A stretch of 64,000 bases of DNA from Bacillus sp. HSf4 (lineage in GTDB: Bacteria; Bacillota; Bacilli; Bacillales; Bacillaceae). Positions 25,199-34,644 of this stretch are shown piece after piece; within the stretch, counting starts at the first letter, position 1; every line of letters begins with the position of its first letter. Under the pieces are notes generated by a model, which was not told the DNA's origin, did no database searches, and saw only the letters and a program-made list of their open reading frames with translations. Both the position numbers and the translations under genes were made by a program. The DNA lies in the NCBI RefSeq assembly GCF_029537375.1, contig NZ_CP120679.1:4011501-4075500 (forward strand), in the 5' to 3' direction.

Positions 25199-26029
25199 TT
25201 ATATATGGGAATCGTTTAAACGCTGGACATGCAGCGTAATATAGCCAATCTCCGATTCCGGGAGATGAAGATCATATTCGGTTTTTACGTAATCCGCCAG
25301 CCCTGCCGCACACCGGTAGCTTTCAGGATACTTTTGCTGGATGAAATAAAGCATGTCATCGTCCATCACGTGAAACGCTTCATCTGATTCCAGCCGATTA
25401 ATCGCATACCTCAGATGTGTGACAAGACGTTGATAAGAGATGCTGTTCTCATCGATCGTCCGATTGAAGCAACATTCGATCTTTTCGATCATCTCTTTGA
25501 TGATCGTCGTGTATTTAAGGGTTTTCTGCATGTTCTCCGCATCCATTTTGGCTGTGTGAATATGCAGTGCAATATAACCCGCTTCATCGTCCGGCAAATC
25601 GATGTCCAATTTCTCTTTGATCAAATCGATTGCCCAGAGACCGATCTCATATTCTTTTTTATAAAGCGCTTTAATTTCGTTTAATAATTTATTTTGAATG
25701 ACAAATCCTTTACGGATTCGTTCAATTGCAAATGATAAATGATCCACAAGGGCGATGTGGATATGGTCGCTCAGCGGTGCGGACAGCTGCCCTTCCGCAT
25801 AGCTGATAATCTCTTCGGCAGCTTCAATATGTTCTTCCGGAAGTGTTTCGAGGATTTGTTTAAATTTCTCATTTTCTTCATGAATGGTAAAAATCTTTTC
25901 TACCTTCTGTCTCAAAATGGTGTCATTTTTACCTTTTTGAAAAGCGATTCCCGGCCCCATGACAATTTTCTCTTGACCATCCTCCTTTATAATTGCCGCA
26001 TTGTTGTTTAATACTTTGTATATTTTCAA
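25199..26029 (-). CDS. sacT: Transcription antiterminator SacT (BglG family)
   Basis: The protein has 276 residues from a TTG at 26029 (giving [12 protein letters not shown], the normal family start); the track's upstream GTG adds three residues. The N-terminal RNA-binding CAT domain covers about residues 1-55 ([28 protein letters not shown]). Two PTS regulation domains follow with phosphorylatable histidines ([18 protein letters not shown] and [12 protein letters not shown] in PRD1; [11 protein letters not shown] and [10 protein letters not shown] in PRD2). SacT binds the RAT site upstream of sacP when sucrose is present and the PRDs are correctly phosphorylated. It precedes sacPA on the same strand but has its own terminator. 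Confidence 0.95.
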   Translation of the reverse strand: MKIYKVLNNNAAIIKEDGQEKIVMGPGIAFQKGKNDTILRQKVEKIFTIHEENEKFKQILETLPEEHIEAAEEIISYAEGQLSAPLSDHIHIALVDHLSFAIERIRKGFVIQNKLLNEIKALYKKEYEIGLWAIDLIKEKLDIDLPDDEAGYIALHIHTAKMDAENMQKTLKYTTIIKEMIEKIECCFNRTIDENSISYQRLVTHLRYAINRLESDEAFHVMDDDMLYFIQQKYPESYRCAAGLADYVKTEYDLHLPESEIGYITLHVQRLNDSHI

Positions 26030-26071
26030 GGCTGTCACCCACTTCCCGTTATGTGTGGGATTTTACCTTGT

Positions 26072-26359
26072 TTATGCGCACATGTAAAGTTCAGGTCCGG
26101 CTCTCACCCTTTTCACCGCTTTTTTATAGACGTCCAGGTTCCTCTCTTTCCGCCACGCGCCGGCAATCACTCTCTGATCTTTTGAAGTCCGTTCTTTTTT
26201 CTCCACAGCTGTGTCAGAAAAGCCGTCTAAAAACCGTTCAGCTTGTTGATATGTAGCACCGGCCGAAGTTAAAACGGTGACCTGGCTCTGCCGTACGGGC
26301 ATCAGCCCATTCAGCAGCATCACTGCCCATAATTTCAAAAATGAAACAAAGCTTTTCAC
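26072..26359 (-). CDS. ywcI: YwcI-like small protein, unknown function
   Basis: The protein has 95 residues from a GTG at 26359 with GGAGG seven bases upstream. The N-terminus is hydrophobic (SFVSFLKLWAVMLLNGLM), which could be a short membrane anchor. The remainder is basic and charged with many Arg and Lys. I assign ywcI by position: it lies between sacT and vpr on the sacT strand, where B. subtilis carries ywcI. I cannot confirm sequence similarity from memory. No function is known. Confidence 0.65.
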   Translation of the reverse strand: MKSFVSFLKLWAVMLLNGLMPVRQSQVTVLTSAGATYQQAERFLDGFSDTAVEKKERTSKDQRVIAGAWRKERNLDVYKKAVKRVRAGPELYMCA

Positions 26360-26829
26360 AACAATCCCTCCTGATTTCAATTTTGAATCCTAGCAACTCT
26401 ATTAAACTTTCTGGCTCTATCTTATCGCGGCAAAATGAAAATGTTTGTCACAATGTGTGTGAAAAATGATTCTAGTTTTTAGAAGTTTTGTTGAATACTG
26501 CTGGAACAGGCCACAAATGTGGACAAAATAAAGTATCAGAGGTTTATTCACAGCTTATCCTAAGGATAAACACATATTACCCACAGCGTATATCCACATA
26601 TCCACATAATCATTCAATATTTAGTATAAGAACACATATTCCCTACTATATCTATACACAATTTTATCAACTTATACACAGAAAATTGTGTATAAGTATG
26701 TATCGATGGGGCCAATACATTGAATCTTTGAAAATTATTTCTATATTTAGAAGGATTTCTTTTTAAATGAGAGAATATTTTAAAAGTTCGAAACTCTAAA
26801 CAATACTGATCCATAAGGGGGAAGACATA
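26360..26829. other. ywcI-vpr intergenic region with DnaA-box cluster
   Basis: This 470 bp AT-rich region is unusually long for this genome. It contains promoters for both neighbours (not precisely assigned) and the DnaA-box-like cluster described separately. Short open frames on both strands here lack ribosome sites and protein-like composition. Confidence 0.6.
26518..26695. repeat. DnaA-box cluster
   Basis: Seven 9-mers match the DnaA box TTATCCACA with one mismatch. On the plus strand they are at 26544 (TTATTCACA), 26577 (TTACCCACA), 26590 and 26598 (both ATATCCACA, sharing one base) and 26672 (TTATACACA). On the minus strand they are at 26518 and 26687. Weaker copies lie between. In B. 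subtilis, ywcI-vpr is, from memory, one of the few intergenic regions reported as DnaA-box clusters bound by DnaA outside oriC. Confidence 0.8.
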
Positions 26830-29250
26830 TTGAAAAAACGTCTTATGCGTTCTGCCGTTTTTGTATTTATTTTATTATTCACATTATCCACATGCCTTTC
26901 CGGAGTGCAGGCAAAAACAGCTGCTGAAAAACAATCTCCGGAACTGAAGAAGGCGGAAGTTTACGGAGATATTGATGTAACATCAGATAAACAGACAACA
27001 GTCATCGTTGAATTGAAAGAGGAATCATTGGCAGAGGCAAAAGCGGAAGGAAAAAAACAAACAAAAGCTTCATTAAAAGCCGAACGCAGCAAAGCGAAAA
27101 ATAAAGCGAAAAAAACAATCAAAAAGGCGAAAATCAAACGGGAGTATGATCGTGTTTTTTCGGGATTTTCCATGAAGCTGCCGGCGAGTGAAATTCCAAA
27201 GCTCCTTTCCGTTAAAGAAGTTAAAGCGGTTTATCCAAATGTGACATACAAACCTGACCGTGTAAAAGGTAAAGACGTGACAATTGCCGCAGACGCGTTT
27301 CATCCACAGATGGATAAAAGCGCGCCTTACATCGGAGCGGACCAGGCCTGGAAATCGGGCTATACCGGTAAAGGCATCAAGGTGGCCGTCATTGACACAG
27401 GTGTTGATTACACACATCCTGACTTAAAGAAAAACTTCGGGCCATACAAAGGATATGACTTTGTGGACAACGACTATGATCCGCAGGAAACACCTGCCGG
27501 CGACCCGCGCGGAGAAGCAACTGAACATGGTACACATGTTGCAGGCACAGTCGCCGCAAATGGACAGATCAAAGGGGTTGCGCCTGATGCGACACTTCTC
27601 GCCTACCGTGTACTCGGACCAGGCGGATCGGGAACGACTGAAAACGTCATCGCAGGGATAGAAAAAGCCGTCGCCGACGGAGCGGACGTTATGAACCTCT
27701 CCCTCGGAAATTCACTCAACAGCCCTGACTATGCGACGAGCATTGCGCTTGACTGGGCGATGTCAGAAGGTGTAACCGCGGTGACATCCAACGGCAACAG
27801 CGGACCTGAGAACTGGACCGTCGGATCGCCCGGAACCTCAAGGGAAGCGATTTCCGTCGGTGCTTCACAGCTCCCTTATAACGAGTATTCCGTAACGTTT
27901 GACTCTTATTCGACCGCCAAAGTGATGGGCTATGACGAAGAAAAAGACATTCAGACCTTGAACAATCAAGAGGTTGAGCTTGTTGAAGCAGGAATTGGGC
28001 AAGCTGACGATTTTGCAGGAAAAGATGTGAAAGGAAAAGTCGCGGTGATCCAAAGAGGTGTCCTCCCGTTTGTGGATAAAGCCGAAAATGCGAAAAAAGC
28101 CGGTGCGATTGGAGCTGTGATCTACAATAATGTATCCGGAGAAATCGAGCCCAACGTGACGGGTATGGCCGTACCGACCGTCAAACTGTCGAAAGAAGAG
28201 GGAGAAAAGCTTGTCCAGCAGATGAAAGAAGGGAAGCACACTGCTGTCTTTTCTTTTAAGTTGGATAAAAAGCTCGGTGAAACCATCGCATCCTTCTCAT
28301 CCCGGGGCCCTGTCATGGATACTTGGATGATCAAGCCTGACGTTTCAGCACCAGGCGTCAATATTGTCAGTACGGTTCCTACACATGATCCGCAAAACCC
28401 TTACGGCTATGCCTCTATGCAAGGAACCAGCATGGCTTCGCCACACGTTGCAGGAACCGCTGCCATTTTAAAACAGGCCAAGCCCGACTGGGCGCCTGAG
28501 CAAATCAAGGCCGTCCTTATGAACACGGCCGAAAAACTAACGGATGAAAACGGCAAACCCTATCCGCACAATACGCAAGGCGCAGGCAGCATCCGGATCA
28601 TGGACGCTCTCAAAGCTTCATCTATTGTGAGCCCTGGCAGCCATTCATTCGGCACCTATATGAAAAACAAAGGAAAGCAAACGAAAAAACAAGCACTTAC
28701 GATCGAAAACCTTTCATCGTACAGAAAAGCCTATCAGCTTGAGTACTCTTTCAAAGGGCAAGGCATATCTGTAAAAGGAACACAGCGGGTCGTCATTCCT
28801 GCCAAGAAAACCGGTAAAGCGAATGTGAAGGTGACCGTCAACGCTGCGAAAACAAAAGCCGGAACATATGAGGGCACAGTGTATGTCCGCGACGGCAGCA
28901 GAAAAGTGGCCGAAATTCCGACCCTTTTGATTGTCAAAGAGCCCGACTACCCGCGCGTCACATCCGTAACCGTTGAACCGGGAACAAAAGAGGGGACATA
29001 TACGGTCGAAGCTTATCTTCCAGGAGGGGCAGAAGAACTGGCATTTCTTGTGTATGACGAAAACCTTGAATTCATCGGACAGGCAGGGGTTTATAAAAAC
29101 CAAGGAAAAGGGTATCAAACATATCAATGGAACGGAAAGATCAATGATACAACCGCCCTTAAACCGGACAAATATCATATGCTCGCTTACGCCTCTTCTA
29201 AAGGAAAATCAAGCTATGTGCTGACAGAGGAGCCGTTTATCGTCGAATAA
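26830..29250 (+). CDS. vpr: Minor extracellular serine protease Vpr (subtilisin family)
   Basis: The protein has 806 residues from a TTG at 26830 with AAGGGGGAAG upstream. It is a preproprotein: signal peptide (residues 1-28, ending VQA), an I9-type inhibitor propeptide to about 145, then the S8 catalytic domain. The triad is Asp189 (VAVIDTGVDYTHPD), His233 (EHGTHVAGT) and Ser534 (GTSMASPHVAGTAA). A protease-associated (PA) insertion lies at about residues 370-460. The C-terminal region (about 600-806) is beta-rich. It is secreted and degrades extracellular protein. It has a strong terminator and is monocistronic. Confidence 0.96.
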   Translation: MKKRLMRSAVFVFILLFTLSTCLSGVQAKTAAEKQSPELKKAEVYGDIDVTSDKQTTVIVELKEESLAEAKAEGKKQTKASLKAERSKAKNKAKKTIKKAKIKREYDRVFSGFSMKLPASEIPKLLSVKEVKAVYPNVTYKPDRVKGKDVTIAADAFHPQMDKSAPYIGADQAWKSGYTGKGIKVAVIDTGVDYTHPDLKKNFGPYKGYDFVDNDYDPQETPAGDPRGEATEHGTHVAGTVAANGQIKGVAPDATLLAYRVLGPGGSGTTENVIAGIEKAVADGADVMNLSLGNSLNSPDYATSIALDWAMSEGVTAVTSNGNSGPENWTVGSPGTSREAISVGASQLPYNEYSVTFDSYSTAKVMGYDEEKDIQTLNNQEVELVEAGIGQADDFAGKDVKGKVAVIQRGVLPFVDKAENAKKAGAIGAVIYNNVSGEIEPNVTGMAVPTVKLSKEEGEKLVQQMKEGKHTAVFSFKLDKKLGETIASFSSRGPVMDTWMIKPDVSAPGVNIVSTVPTHDPQNPYGYASMQGTSMASPHVAGTAAILKQAKPDWAPEQIKAVLMNTAEKLTDENGKPYPHNTQGAGSIRIMDALKASSIVSPGSHSFGTYMKNKGKQTKKQALTIENLSSYRKAYQLEYSFKGQGISVKGTQRVVIPAKKTGKANVKVTVNAAKTKAGTYEGTVYVRDGSRKVAEIPTLLIVKEPDYPRVTSVTVEPGTKEGTYTVEAYLPGGAEELAFLVYDENLEFIGQAGVYKNQGKGYQTYQWNGKINDTTALKPDKYHMLAYASSKGKSSYVLTEEPFIVE

Positions 29251-29256
29251 TGGGAA

Positions 29257-29290
29257 GCCTTGTTGAGAGTCACTCAACAAGGCTTTTTTA
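29257..29290 (+). terminator. Intrinsic terminator after vpr
   Basis: A perfect 11-bp stem GCCTTGTTGAG/CTCAACAAGGC is followed by TTTTTT. Confidence 0.92.
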
Positions 29291-29383
29291 TGTTAAAATA
29301 CGGATAATCAAACCCCCTCGCGTTCACAGGAGAAGCCCTTCTCTTTAAAACGCGAAAAAATCCAATCGGAGGATTTCGCTTAT

Positions 29384-29632
29384 ATGCTTTCATTTCTCGT
29401 ATTATTCGGCTTATCCTTCATGTCGGTCTGCTTTATCTTTTTCACGGTATTGTATTTCACCCTCAACCTGCAAACAAACGAACGACACCCTTTTCAGAAA
29501 GCGGCGGAGCATACGGTAGACACGATCATTCTCGTGCCGCTCAGCTGGCTGTTTACCGCCGTATACATAGGGGTCCTGCTCATCCTTCTCCCCATCCGCA
29601 GTCTAATGAATGTTTTTCAGCAAAAACGCTGA
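29384..29632 (+). CDS. Small membrane protein, two predicted TM helices
   Basis: The protein has 82 residues with a GGAGG site suitably placed before the ATG. The first helix is FLVLFGLSFMSVCFIFFTVL and the second is IILVPLSWLFTAVYIGVLLI, with a short polar linker rich in charged residues. The last 16 bp overlap the convergent ywcH gene. I do not recognise the family and infer no function. It has no obvious operon partner. Confidence 0.7.
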   Translation: MLSFLVLFGLSFMSVCFIFFTVLYFTLNLQTNERHPFQKAAEHTVDTIILVPLSWLFTAVYIGVLLILLPIRSLMNVFQQKR

Positions 29633-30633
29633 TGGTCTGCAAACGCCTCCGCTAAAAGGCGGTATGATTTCAGCTTATCCTGGAAATTGTGTGTGATTGT
29701 GACCGCCATGACTTCATCCGTTCCATAAGCGTCCGCCAAAGCAAGCAGCTGTTGTTTCACCTGTCGTTGTGTACCGATCACCATGCGATTTCGATTATCG
29801 TTGATTCTTCTCTTTTCATATGATGAATATTCATATGACTGCGCCGTTTCAAAAGATGGGAAGCCGTCTGTTACCAGCCCCTGTTCATTTGCCAATAAAG
29901 AAAAATCAAGGCTCTTGGCGAGGTGTTCTGCCTCTTCTTCAGTGTCCGCGCAAATCACAAATACAGCGACAATCACTTTCGGTTTGTCGCCCAGCACCGA
30001 AGGTTGGAATCGTTCCTTATATTGCCTGGCCGCTTCAGCTCCTCCCTCTCCATTGATAAATTGGGCAAAGGTATAGGCCGCACCGATTTGCGCAGCCAGT
30101 CTGGCGCTTTCCCCAGAGGAACCAAGCAGCCACACCTCCGGAGCGGAACTGACAGTCGGTGATGCGGTTAAATGCGGAAAGCGGTGGTGTTCATCGGCCA
30201 GATCGTACAGATATGTGACAAGATCATGAATCTGATCCGGATATTGATCCGTCTGACGCCTGCCGCCGTTTTGAAGAGCCATTGAAGCGATCGGCATACC
30301 CCCGGGCGCCCGGCCGATCCCCGCGTCAATCCTGCCTGGTGCAAGTCCTTCCAGAACGCGAAAGTTTTCAGCCACCTTATAAGCGCTGTAGTGGGGGAGC
30401 ATAACCCCTCCTGACCCCAGACGAATCTTTGCTGTTTTCGCGGCGATAAACCCAAGCAAAACCTCAGGGCTTGACCCCGCCAGATTTCTCGAAAAATGGT
30501 GCTCAGACACCCAAAATCTCCTGTACCCAAGCTTCTCTGCCATTTGAGCAAGCTCGGCCGTCTGTCTGAGAGCTGTTTCAGGAGTGCTCCCTTCGGAAAC
30601 AGGCGACTGATCCAGTATACTTAACGACAACAT
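29617..30633 (-). CDS. ywcH: LLM-class flavin-dependent oxidoreductase YwcH
   Basis: The protein has 338 residues with the luciferase-like monooxygenase TIM barrel. It shows the usual opening LSILDQSPVSEGSTPETAL, RFWVSEHH, IRLGSGGVMLPHYS and APGRIDAGIGRAPGG. Members use reduced FMN supplied by a separate reductase. In B. subtilis ywcH is in an operon with nfrA, whose product could supply reduced flavin. Here nfrA lies upstream on the same strand, but a 47-residue plus-strand gene and a bidirectional terminator separate the two. Co-transcription is therefore unlikely. The substrate is unknown. Confidence 0.88.
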   Translation of the reverse strand: MLSLSILDQSPVSEGSTPETALRQTAELAQMAEKLGYRRFWVSEHHFSRNLAGSSPEVLLGFIAAKTAKIRLGSGGVMLPHYSAYKVAENFRVLEGLAPGRIDAGIGRAPGGMPIASMALQNGGRRQTDQYPDQIHDLVTYLYDLADEHHRFPHLTASPTVSSAPEVWLLGSSGESARLAAQIGAAYTFAQFINGEGGAEAARQYKERFQPSVLGDKPKVIVAVFVICADTEEEAEHLAKSLDFSLLANEQGLVTDGFPSFETAQSYEYSSYEKRRINDNRNRMVIGTQRQVKQQLLALADAYGTDEVMAVTITHNFQDKLKSYRLLAEAFADHQRFC

Positions 30634-30719
30634 CGTCTTCCCTCCAATTTCTTCGTTTACTTTTTAGCCGTAAAAAGAAATAATAGTATCATGTAATCAT
30701 TAAAGGAGCACCAGGATTG

Positions 30720-30863
30720 ATGAATGAGCAAAAGCCGAAACAAAAACCGCATCCTCCAGCCGTACAAGAAAACTTTGCCAAAGGCTGTTTATTCGGAATC
30801 CTTTTCAGCCTTCCATTCTGGATCTTGTTTTATTTTTTCCTGAAACACGTCATGTCGATATAA
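30720..30863 (+). CDS. Small single-pass membrane protein (47 aa)
   Basis: The protein has 47 residues from the ATG at 30720; a TTG just before it at 30717 is better spaced from AAAGGAG and may be used. A hydrophilic proline-rich start (MNEQKPKQKPHPPAVQEN) is followed by one hydrophobic helix (LFGILFSLPFWILFYFFL). A terminator follows its stop at once, so it looks like a complete monocistronic unit. It is divergent from ywcH. I do not recognise it. Confidence 0.6.
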   Translation: MNEQKPKQKPHPPAVQENFAKGCLFGILFSLPFWILFYFFLKHVMSI

Positions 30864-30871
30864 ACATGAAA

Positions 30872-30899
30872 GAAGCCCCTGTTGGAAGGGGCTTTTCTT
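30872..30899. terminator. Bidirectional intrinsic terminator
   Basis: The stem AAGCCCCT/AGGGGCTT with a short loop and TTTT serves both the 47-residue gene and the convergent nfrA. Confidence 0.8.
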
Positions 30900-31648
30900 T
30901 ACCTTTTATTAAACCCTTTTTCTTTTACGAAATCATGCATATACGTTCGCTTCGGCTCCTTCAGGCTTTGGACGATCTGCTCTGTCCATTTGTCTTTCCT
31001 TTTGCCGTTTGTTCTGTTTTGATAGTAATTTGAAATGGTTTCGTCATACGCGTGCAATTGTTTGTGAAACCTTTCGTCATCTATATCATAAGTATTTTCG
31101 TGGTAAATATGCTCAAGCGGCAATCTTGGCTTTTGAGCGGACGGATTGGCCGGATGACCGACGACAAGCCCGAACAGCGGAAGGACATATTCAGGTGTAC
31201 CCAGTACCTCTGCCACCTTGTTCAGAGCGTTGCGAATGCCGCCGATATAGCAGATGCCCAGCCCCATCGATTCAGCGGCAATCGACATGTTTTGTGCGGC
31301 AAGAGCGGCATCGATGACACTGACCATAAACGTTTCAGTGCTTTCAAGAGAGCCCTGGATGTCTTCCCCTTTTTCTCCGGCCATTTTCTGATGCCGGTAA
31401 AGATCTGCACAGAACACAAACAAATGGCCGTTTTTTTCAACATACGGCTGATCGCCAGCCAAAGCAGCAAGCTCGCGCTTCTTCGTTTGGTCGGTTACTC
31501 CGATAATCGAATAAGCTTGAATATAGCTGGAAGTTGATGCGCTTTGCGCGCTTTCTACAAGCAAATGCACCTCTTCTTTTGTCAGCGGCTGGTCCGTAAA
31601 GGACCGGATCGAACGGTGATTTAAAATGGTTTCAATCGTTTGATTCAT
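30899..31648 (-). CDS. nfrA: NADPH-FMN oxidoreductase / nitroreductase NfrA
   Basis: The protein has 249 residues with the nitroreductase fold and the family opening TILNHRSIRSFTDQPL, FMN-contact residues in SSYIQAYSIIGV, and LGICYIGGIRNALNKV. The C-terminal extension (RTNGKRKDKWTEQIVQSLKE) is typical of the NfrA/FRP subgroup. It reduces FMN, nitro compounds and quinones with NAD(P)H. In B. subtilis it is Spx- and stress-induced. GAGGAGG precedes the ATG. It is transcribed towards a bidirectional terminator that separates it from ywcH. Confidence 0.93.
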   Translation of the reverse strand: MNQTIETILNHRSIRSFTDQPLTKEEVHLLVESAQSASTSSYIQAYSIIGVTDQTKKRELAALAGDQPYVEKNGHLFVFCADLYRHQKMAGEKGEDIQGSLESTETFMVSVIDAALAAQNMSIAAESMGLGICYIGGIRNALNKVAEVLGTPEYVLPLFGLVVGHPANPSAQKPRLPLEHIYHENTYDIDDERFHKQLHAYDETISNYYQNRTNGKRKDKWTEQIVQSLKEPKRTYMHDFVKEKGFNKR

Positions 31649-31707
31649 TGCTATACCTCCTCATGACTTTATCATATCCAAAATCTGATGATCTCTAAAG
31701 CGAAACG

Positions 31708-31733
31708 GTTTCTCCGGGGAAAGGAAGCGGTAT
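31708..31733 (+). promoter_or_regulatory. Possible SigB-type promoter of a short transcript
   Basis: GTTTCT (31708-31713) and CGGTAT (31728-31733) are separated by 14 bp. They match SigB boxes (GTTTAA and GGGTAT) at four and five of six positions. A plus-strand transcript from here would end about 145 nt later at the terminator 31857-31885. Confidence 0.3.
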
Positions 31734-31856
31734 AAATTGAATCGAAAGAAAGATGACGCGCATACAGCGGGCTTTTGTGCTGATGGAACACCGGACAGTT
31801 TTGTTTGGAGAAGAAGTTCACACCCTCCATGTGGCGGCCGCTGCCGAATACAAATT

Positions 31857-31885
31857 AAAGACAGCCGGATCGGCTGTCTTTTTTT
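31857..31885. terminator. Bidirectional intrinsic terminator
   Basis: A perfect 11-bp stem AAAGACAGCCG/CGGCTGTCTTT with a three-base loop is followed by T residues on the plus strand. On the minus strand it lies just past the stop of the RodA paralogue. Confidence 0.85.
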
Positions 31886-31890
31886 GGCGT

Positions 31891-33060
31891 TTATTTAAAC
31901 ATATAGCCTTGATATTTGCTTAGCTGGCAGCTTGCATTATAGACGATGGCATAGCCGATAAGGGCCGACAAAATAGAGCTGCCCCCATAGCTGACCAACA
32001 GCAGAGGAACACCTGTGACAGGCATCAGCCCGATGTTCATCCCGATGTTTTGGAACGTGTGAATCACAATCAGCGCGGTATACCCGACACAGAAAAAAGC
32101 GGCAAACCGATTATACCGATGTATTTTATCGATCAGAACGACAAGCCGGTAAATGAGAAAGAAAAATATCAGCACGACAAAAGTACAGCCGATAAAGCCA
32201 AAGCTTTCGCCGATGACGGCGAAGATAAAGTCGGTTTGGCCTTCAGGAACATGGACTTTCATATTGTTCATACCAGTGCCGAATATTTCTCCTGATCCAA
32301 TCGCCATAACGGCTTTTTCTGTCTGATAAGTGTCATTGGCGGTCTGCTGGTCAGAATCAACCCATGTCATCACCCTGTTGATCTGGTACTCCTTAATATG
32401 CAGTGTATTCCGCGAAAACTCGGGAAAATGGATCACCAGAAATAAAACGAGCAAAACAAGCGAAACGCCGCTGCCGACGATGATAAAAATCAGTTTCCAA
32501 TTGATTCCCGACAAAAACACCATGACGGCGACAAAGAACATGCAGATTCCAGCCGTCCCCGCGTCCTGCATCAAAATCAAGCCGATCGGAACCGCTGATA
32601 CAGCCGCGATTTTCAGCAAAAGGTGAACATCCTCCCGCAAGGTGCGAGAACCCTTTGGACTCGCTTTTGAAATCACGGAAGCCAGCATCATGATCAAACC
32701 GATTTTCATAAACTCAGACGGCTGCAATGTCACCGTTCCAAATTGAAACCAGCTCTTCGCCCCTTTTTTAACCGGTGCAATCGACTCGGGACTGAATTTC
32801 AAAATGATCAATGACAGGATGCCAAATACAAATATATACACGCTGAACTTTTCGAGCTGCTCCAAATCAAAATAAAGAAAACCGACGACCACGGCAATGC
32901 CGAGCAAATAATAGATCAGCTGCTTTGCCGGATAGCCGTTTAAAGCGAATGACGGCTGTGCTGCATAAACAGCAATCACGCTGATGATAAAGAACACACT
33001 TAATATAAAAATCAAATCACCCTGATAATAGGGACTTGTCTCATTTTTCTTATGACCCAT
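31891..33060 (-). CDS. SEDS-family peptidoglycan polymerase, RodA paralogue
   Basis: The protein has 389 residues from the ATG at 33060 ([16 protein letters not shown]) with GGCGGGG upstream; the longer frame lacks a site. It has about ten helices. SEDS motifs include [34 protein letters not shown] and [17 protein letters not shown]. The last contains the Asp of the glycosyltransferase active site. The C-terminus ([20 protein letters not shown]) is nearly identical to the gene upstream at 33179-34363. The two look like a tandem duplication; B. subtilis has only one rodA here. It may be a sub-functionalised elongasome polymerase. No class B PBP gene is adjacent. Confidence 0.88.
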   Translation of the reverse strand: MGHKKNETSPYYQGDLIFILSVFFIISVIAVYAAQPSFALNGYPAKQLIYYLLGIAVVVGFLYFDLEQLEKFSVYIFVFGILSLIILKFSPESIAPVKKGAKSWFQFGTVTLQPSEFMKIGLIMMLASVISKASPKGSRTLREDVHLLLKIAAVSAVPIGLILMQDAGTAGICMFFVAVMVFLSGINWKLIFIIVGSGVSLVLLVLFLVIHFPEFSRNTLHIKEYQINRVMTWVDSDQQTANDTYQTEKAVMAIGSGEIFGTGMNNMKVHVPEGQTDFIFAVIGESFGFIGCTFVVLIFFFLIYRLVVLIDKIHRYNRFAAFFCVGYTALIVIHTFQNIGMNIGLMPVTGVPLLLVSYGGSSILSALIGYAIVYNASCQLSKYQGYMFK

Positions 33061-33150
33061 GATACCCCGCCTTATTCCTTCATCAAAAACACTATCTTTC
33101 ATTATACATGAACAGTATCGAAGAATACACGAAAAGGGGGTGCTTCCCAT

Positions 33151-33184
33151 AAAAATAACAGCCTGAATGTACAGGCTGTTATTT
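33151..33184 (-). terminator. Intrinsic terminator between the two rodA genes
   Basis: On the minus strand AATAACAGCCTG/CAGGCTGTTATT form a perfect 12-bp stem followed by a T-rich tail. The rodA stop codon lies in the stem. The downstream paralogue may therefore need its own promoter. Confidence 0.85.
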
Positions 33185-34363
33185 AAACATATAGCTTTGG
33201 TATCTCGTTAATTGGCAGCTTGCATTATAGACGATCGCAAACCCGATTAAAGTAGCGACGATGGAGCTCCCCCCATAGCTGACCAACAGCAGGGGAACAC
33301 CTGTGACAGGCATAATTCCAATGTTCATGCCGATGTTTTGAAAGGTATGGATGACGATCAACGCCGTAAAACCTGCACAGAAAAATGAGGCAAATTTGCT
33401 GAACGGATGTATTCGGTCTATTAAAACGACAAGCCGGTAAATGAAAAAGAAAAACATGATGACGACAAAGGTGCAGCCGGTAAAACCGAAGCTCTCGCCA
33501 ATGACGGCAAAAATAAAGTCTGTTTGGGCTTCGGGGACATATACTTGCAGATCGTTTACACCGTTGCCGAACACTTTTCCTGAACCGATCGCCATTTGCG
33601 CCCTGTCGACCTGCATTTTGTCATCTGCAGTTTGTTCGCTCGGATTAACCCAGGTCATAACCCGGTTAATCTGGTATTTCTCAATTCCGACCGCACCCGC
33701 AACATCCGGGAATTTGATGATGACATACAATATTAAAACGGCTACGCTGAGGCCTGATAAGAAGATCAGTGAAATGAGCTTCCAGTTGACACCTGAAAGG
33801 AAGATCATCACAAGAATCACAAACATGACGATCCCGGCCGTACCTGTGTCCTGTTCTAAAATCAGCCCCGCCGGCAAAATGACGATGCCGAAGATTTTCA
33901 ATAAAAAGATCCAATCCTCTTTTAACGTCCGCTTTCCGGTTGGACTATGTTTGGACATAAACGATGCTAAATACATGATCAAGCCGATTTTCATAAACTC
34001 AGACGGCTGCAATGTAAAGCCGGGAAGCATAAACCAGCTTTTTGCGCCATTGATAACCGGAGCAAACCTGTAAGACCCTATATAAGAGGGGCTGAATTTT
34101 AACACAATCAGCATCAGGATGCCGAGTATGTAAAAATAAAAGCTGAGCTTTTCAAGCTGCTCCAAATCAAAGTATAGAAACAGAATGACGATGAGCGCTC
34201 CCAGCAAATAGTACAGGGACTGCTTCATCGCAAACGGCTCATTGTATTGGTTAAATTGCTGAGCGGCGTATACCGCCACAATGCTGATGATAAAAAAGAC
34301 TATAAATACGAAGATCAAATCGCCTTGATAAAAGGGATTTGATATGTTTTTTCTCTGACTCAT
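33179..34363 (-). CDS. rodA: Rod-shape-determining SEDS protein RodA
   Basis: The protein has 394 residues, matching B. subtilis RodA (ywcF, 393). It has about ten transmembrane helices. SEDS motifs are [35 protein letters not shown] and [17 protein letters not shown], the last with the catalytic-type Asp. It polymerises lipid II into glycan strands in the elongasome with a class B penicillin-binding protein. It is chosen as the orthologue over the second copy because of length and its upstream position in the pair. The C-terminal 60 residues are almost the same in both copies. Confidence 0.92.
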   Translation of the reverse strand: MSQRKNISNPFYQGDLIFVFIVFFIISIVAVYAAQQFNQYNEPFAMKQSLYYLLGALIVILFLYFDLEQLEKLSFYFYILGILMLIVLKFSPSYIGSYRFAPVINGAKSWFMLPGFTLQPSEFMKIGLIMYLASFMSKHSPTGKRTLKEDWIFLLKIFGIVILPAGLILEQDTGTAGIVMFVILVMIFLSGVNWKLISLIFLSGLSVAVLILYVIIKFPDVAGAVGIEKYQINRVMTWVNPSEQTADDKMQVDRAQMAIGSGKVFGNGVNDLQVYVPEAQTDFIFAVIGESFGFTGCTFVVIMFFFFIYRLVVLIDRIHPFSKFASFFCAGFTALIVIHTFQNIGMNIGIMPVTGVPLLLVSYGGSSIVATLIGFAIVYNASCQLTRYQSYMFK

Positions 34364-34644
34364 TCAAAATCCCGCCCTTATTTCTGACACAATGCAATAT
34401 AGTGAAGACAGTATCAACTTCCTCACAAATGATATGACGTACAAAAAACCAAAATGTTTCGAATGAAACATACACAAAAAAATTCCTTCTTCATTTTAAA
34501 GGATTCTTCCAACTATTGTCGAATTTGATAAAGTCATTGATTTTTGATTGATTTGTATTAAAATGAGTAATGTTGCATAAAATTAAATTTTTGTCGGCAA
34601 ATATTCATGGGCTGACGAAAGCATAACCATAAGGAGTTTTTAAT

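Noticed and set aside
26488..26766. 92-residue plus-strand frame in the ywcI-vpr gap
   Set aside because: It has no ribosome site, is dominated by Ile, Tyr, His and Ser as expected from AT-rich repeats, and coincides with the DnaA-box cluster.
31752..31930. Possible protein of about 55 residues reading through 31857-31885
   Set aside because: There is no ribosome site, and the frame runs through a strong terminator into the 3' end of the RodA paralogue on the other strand.
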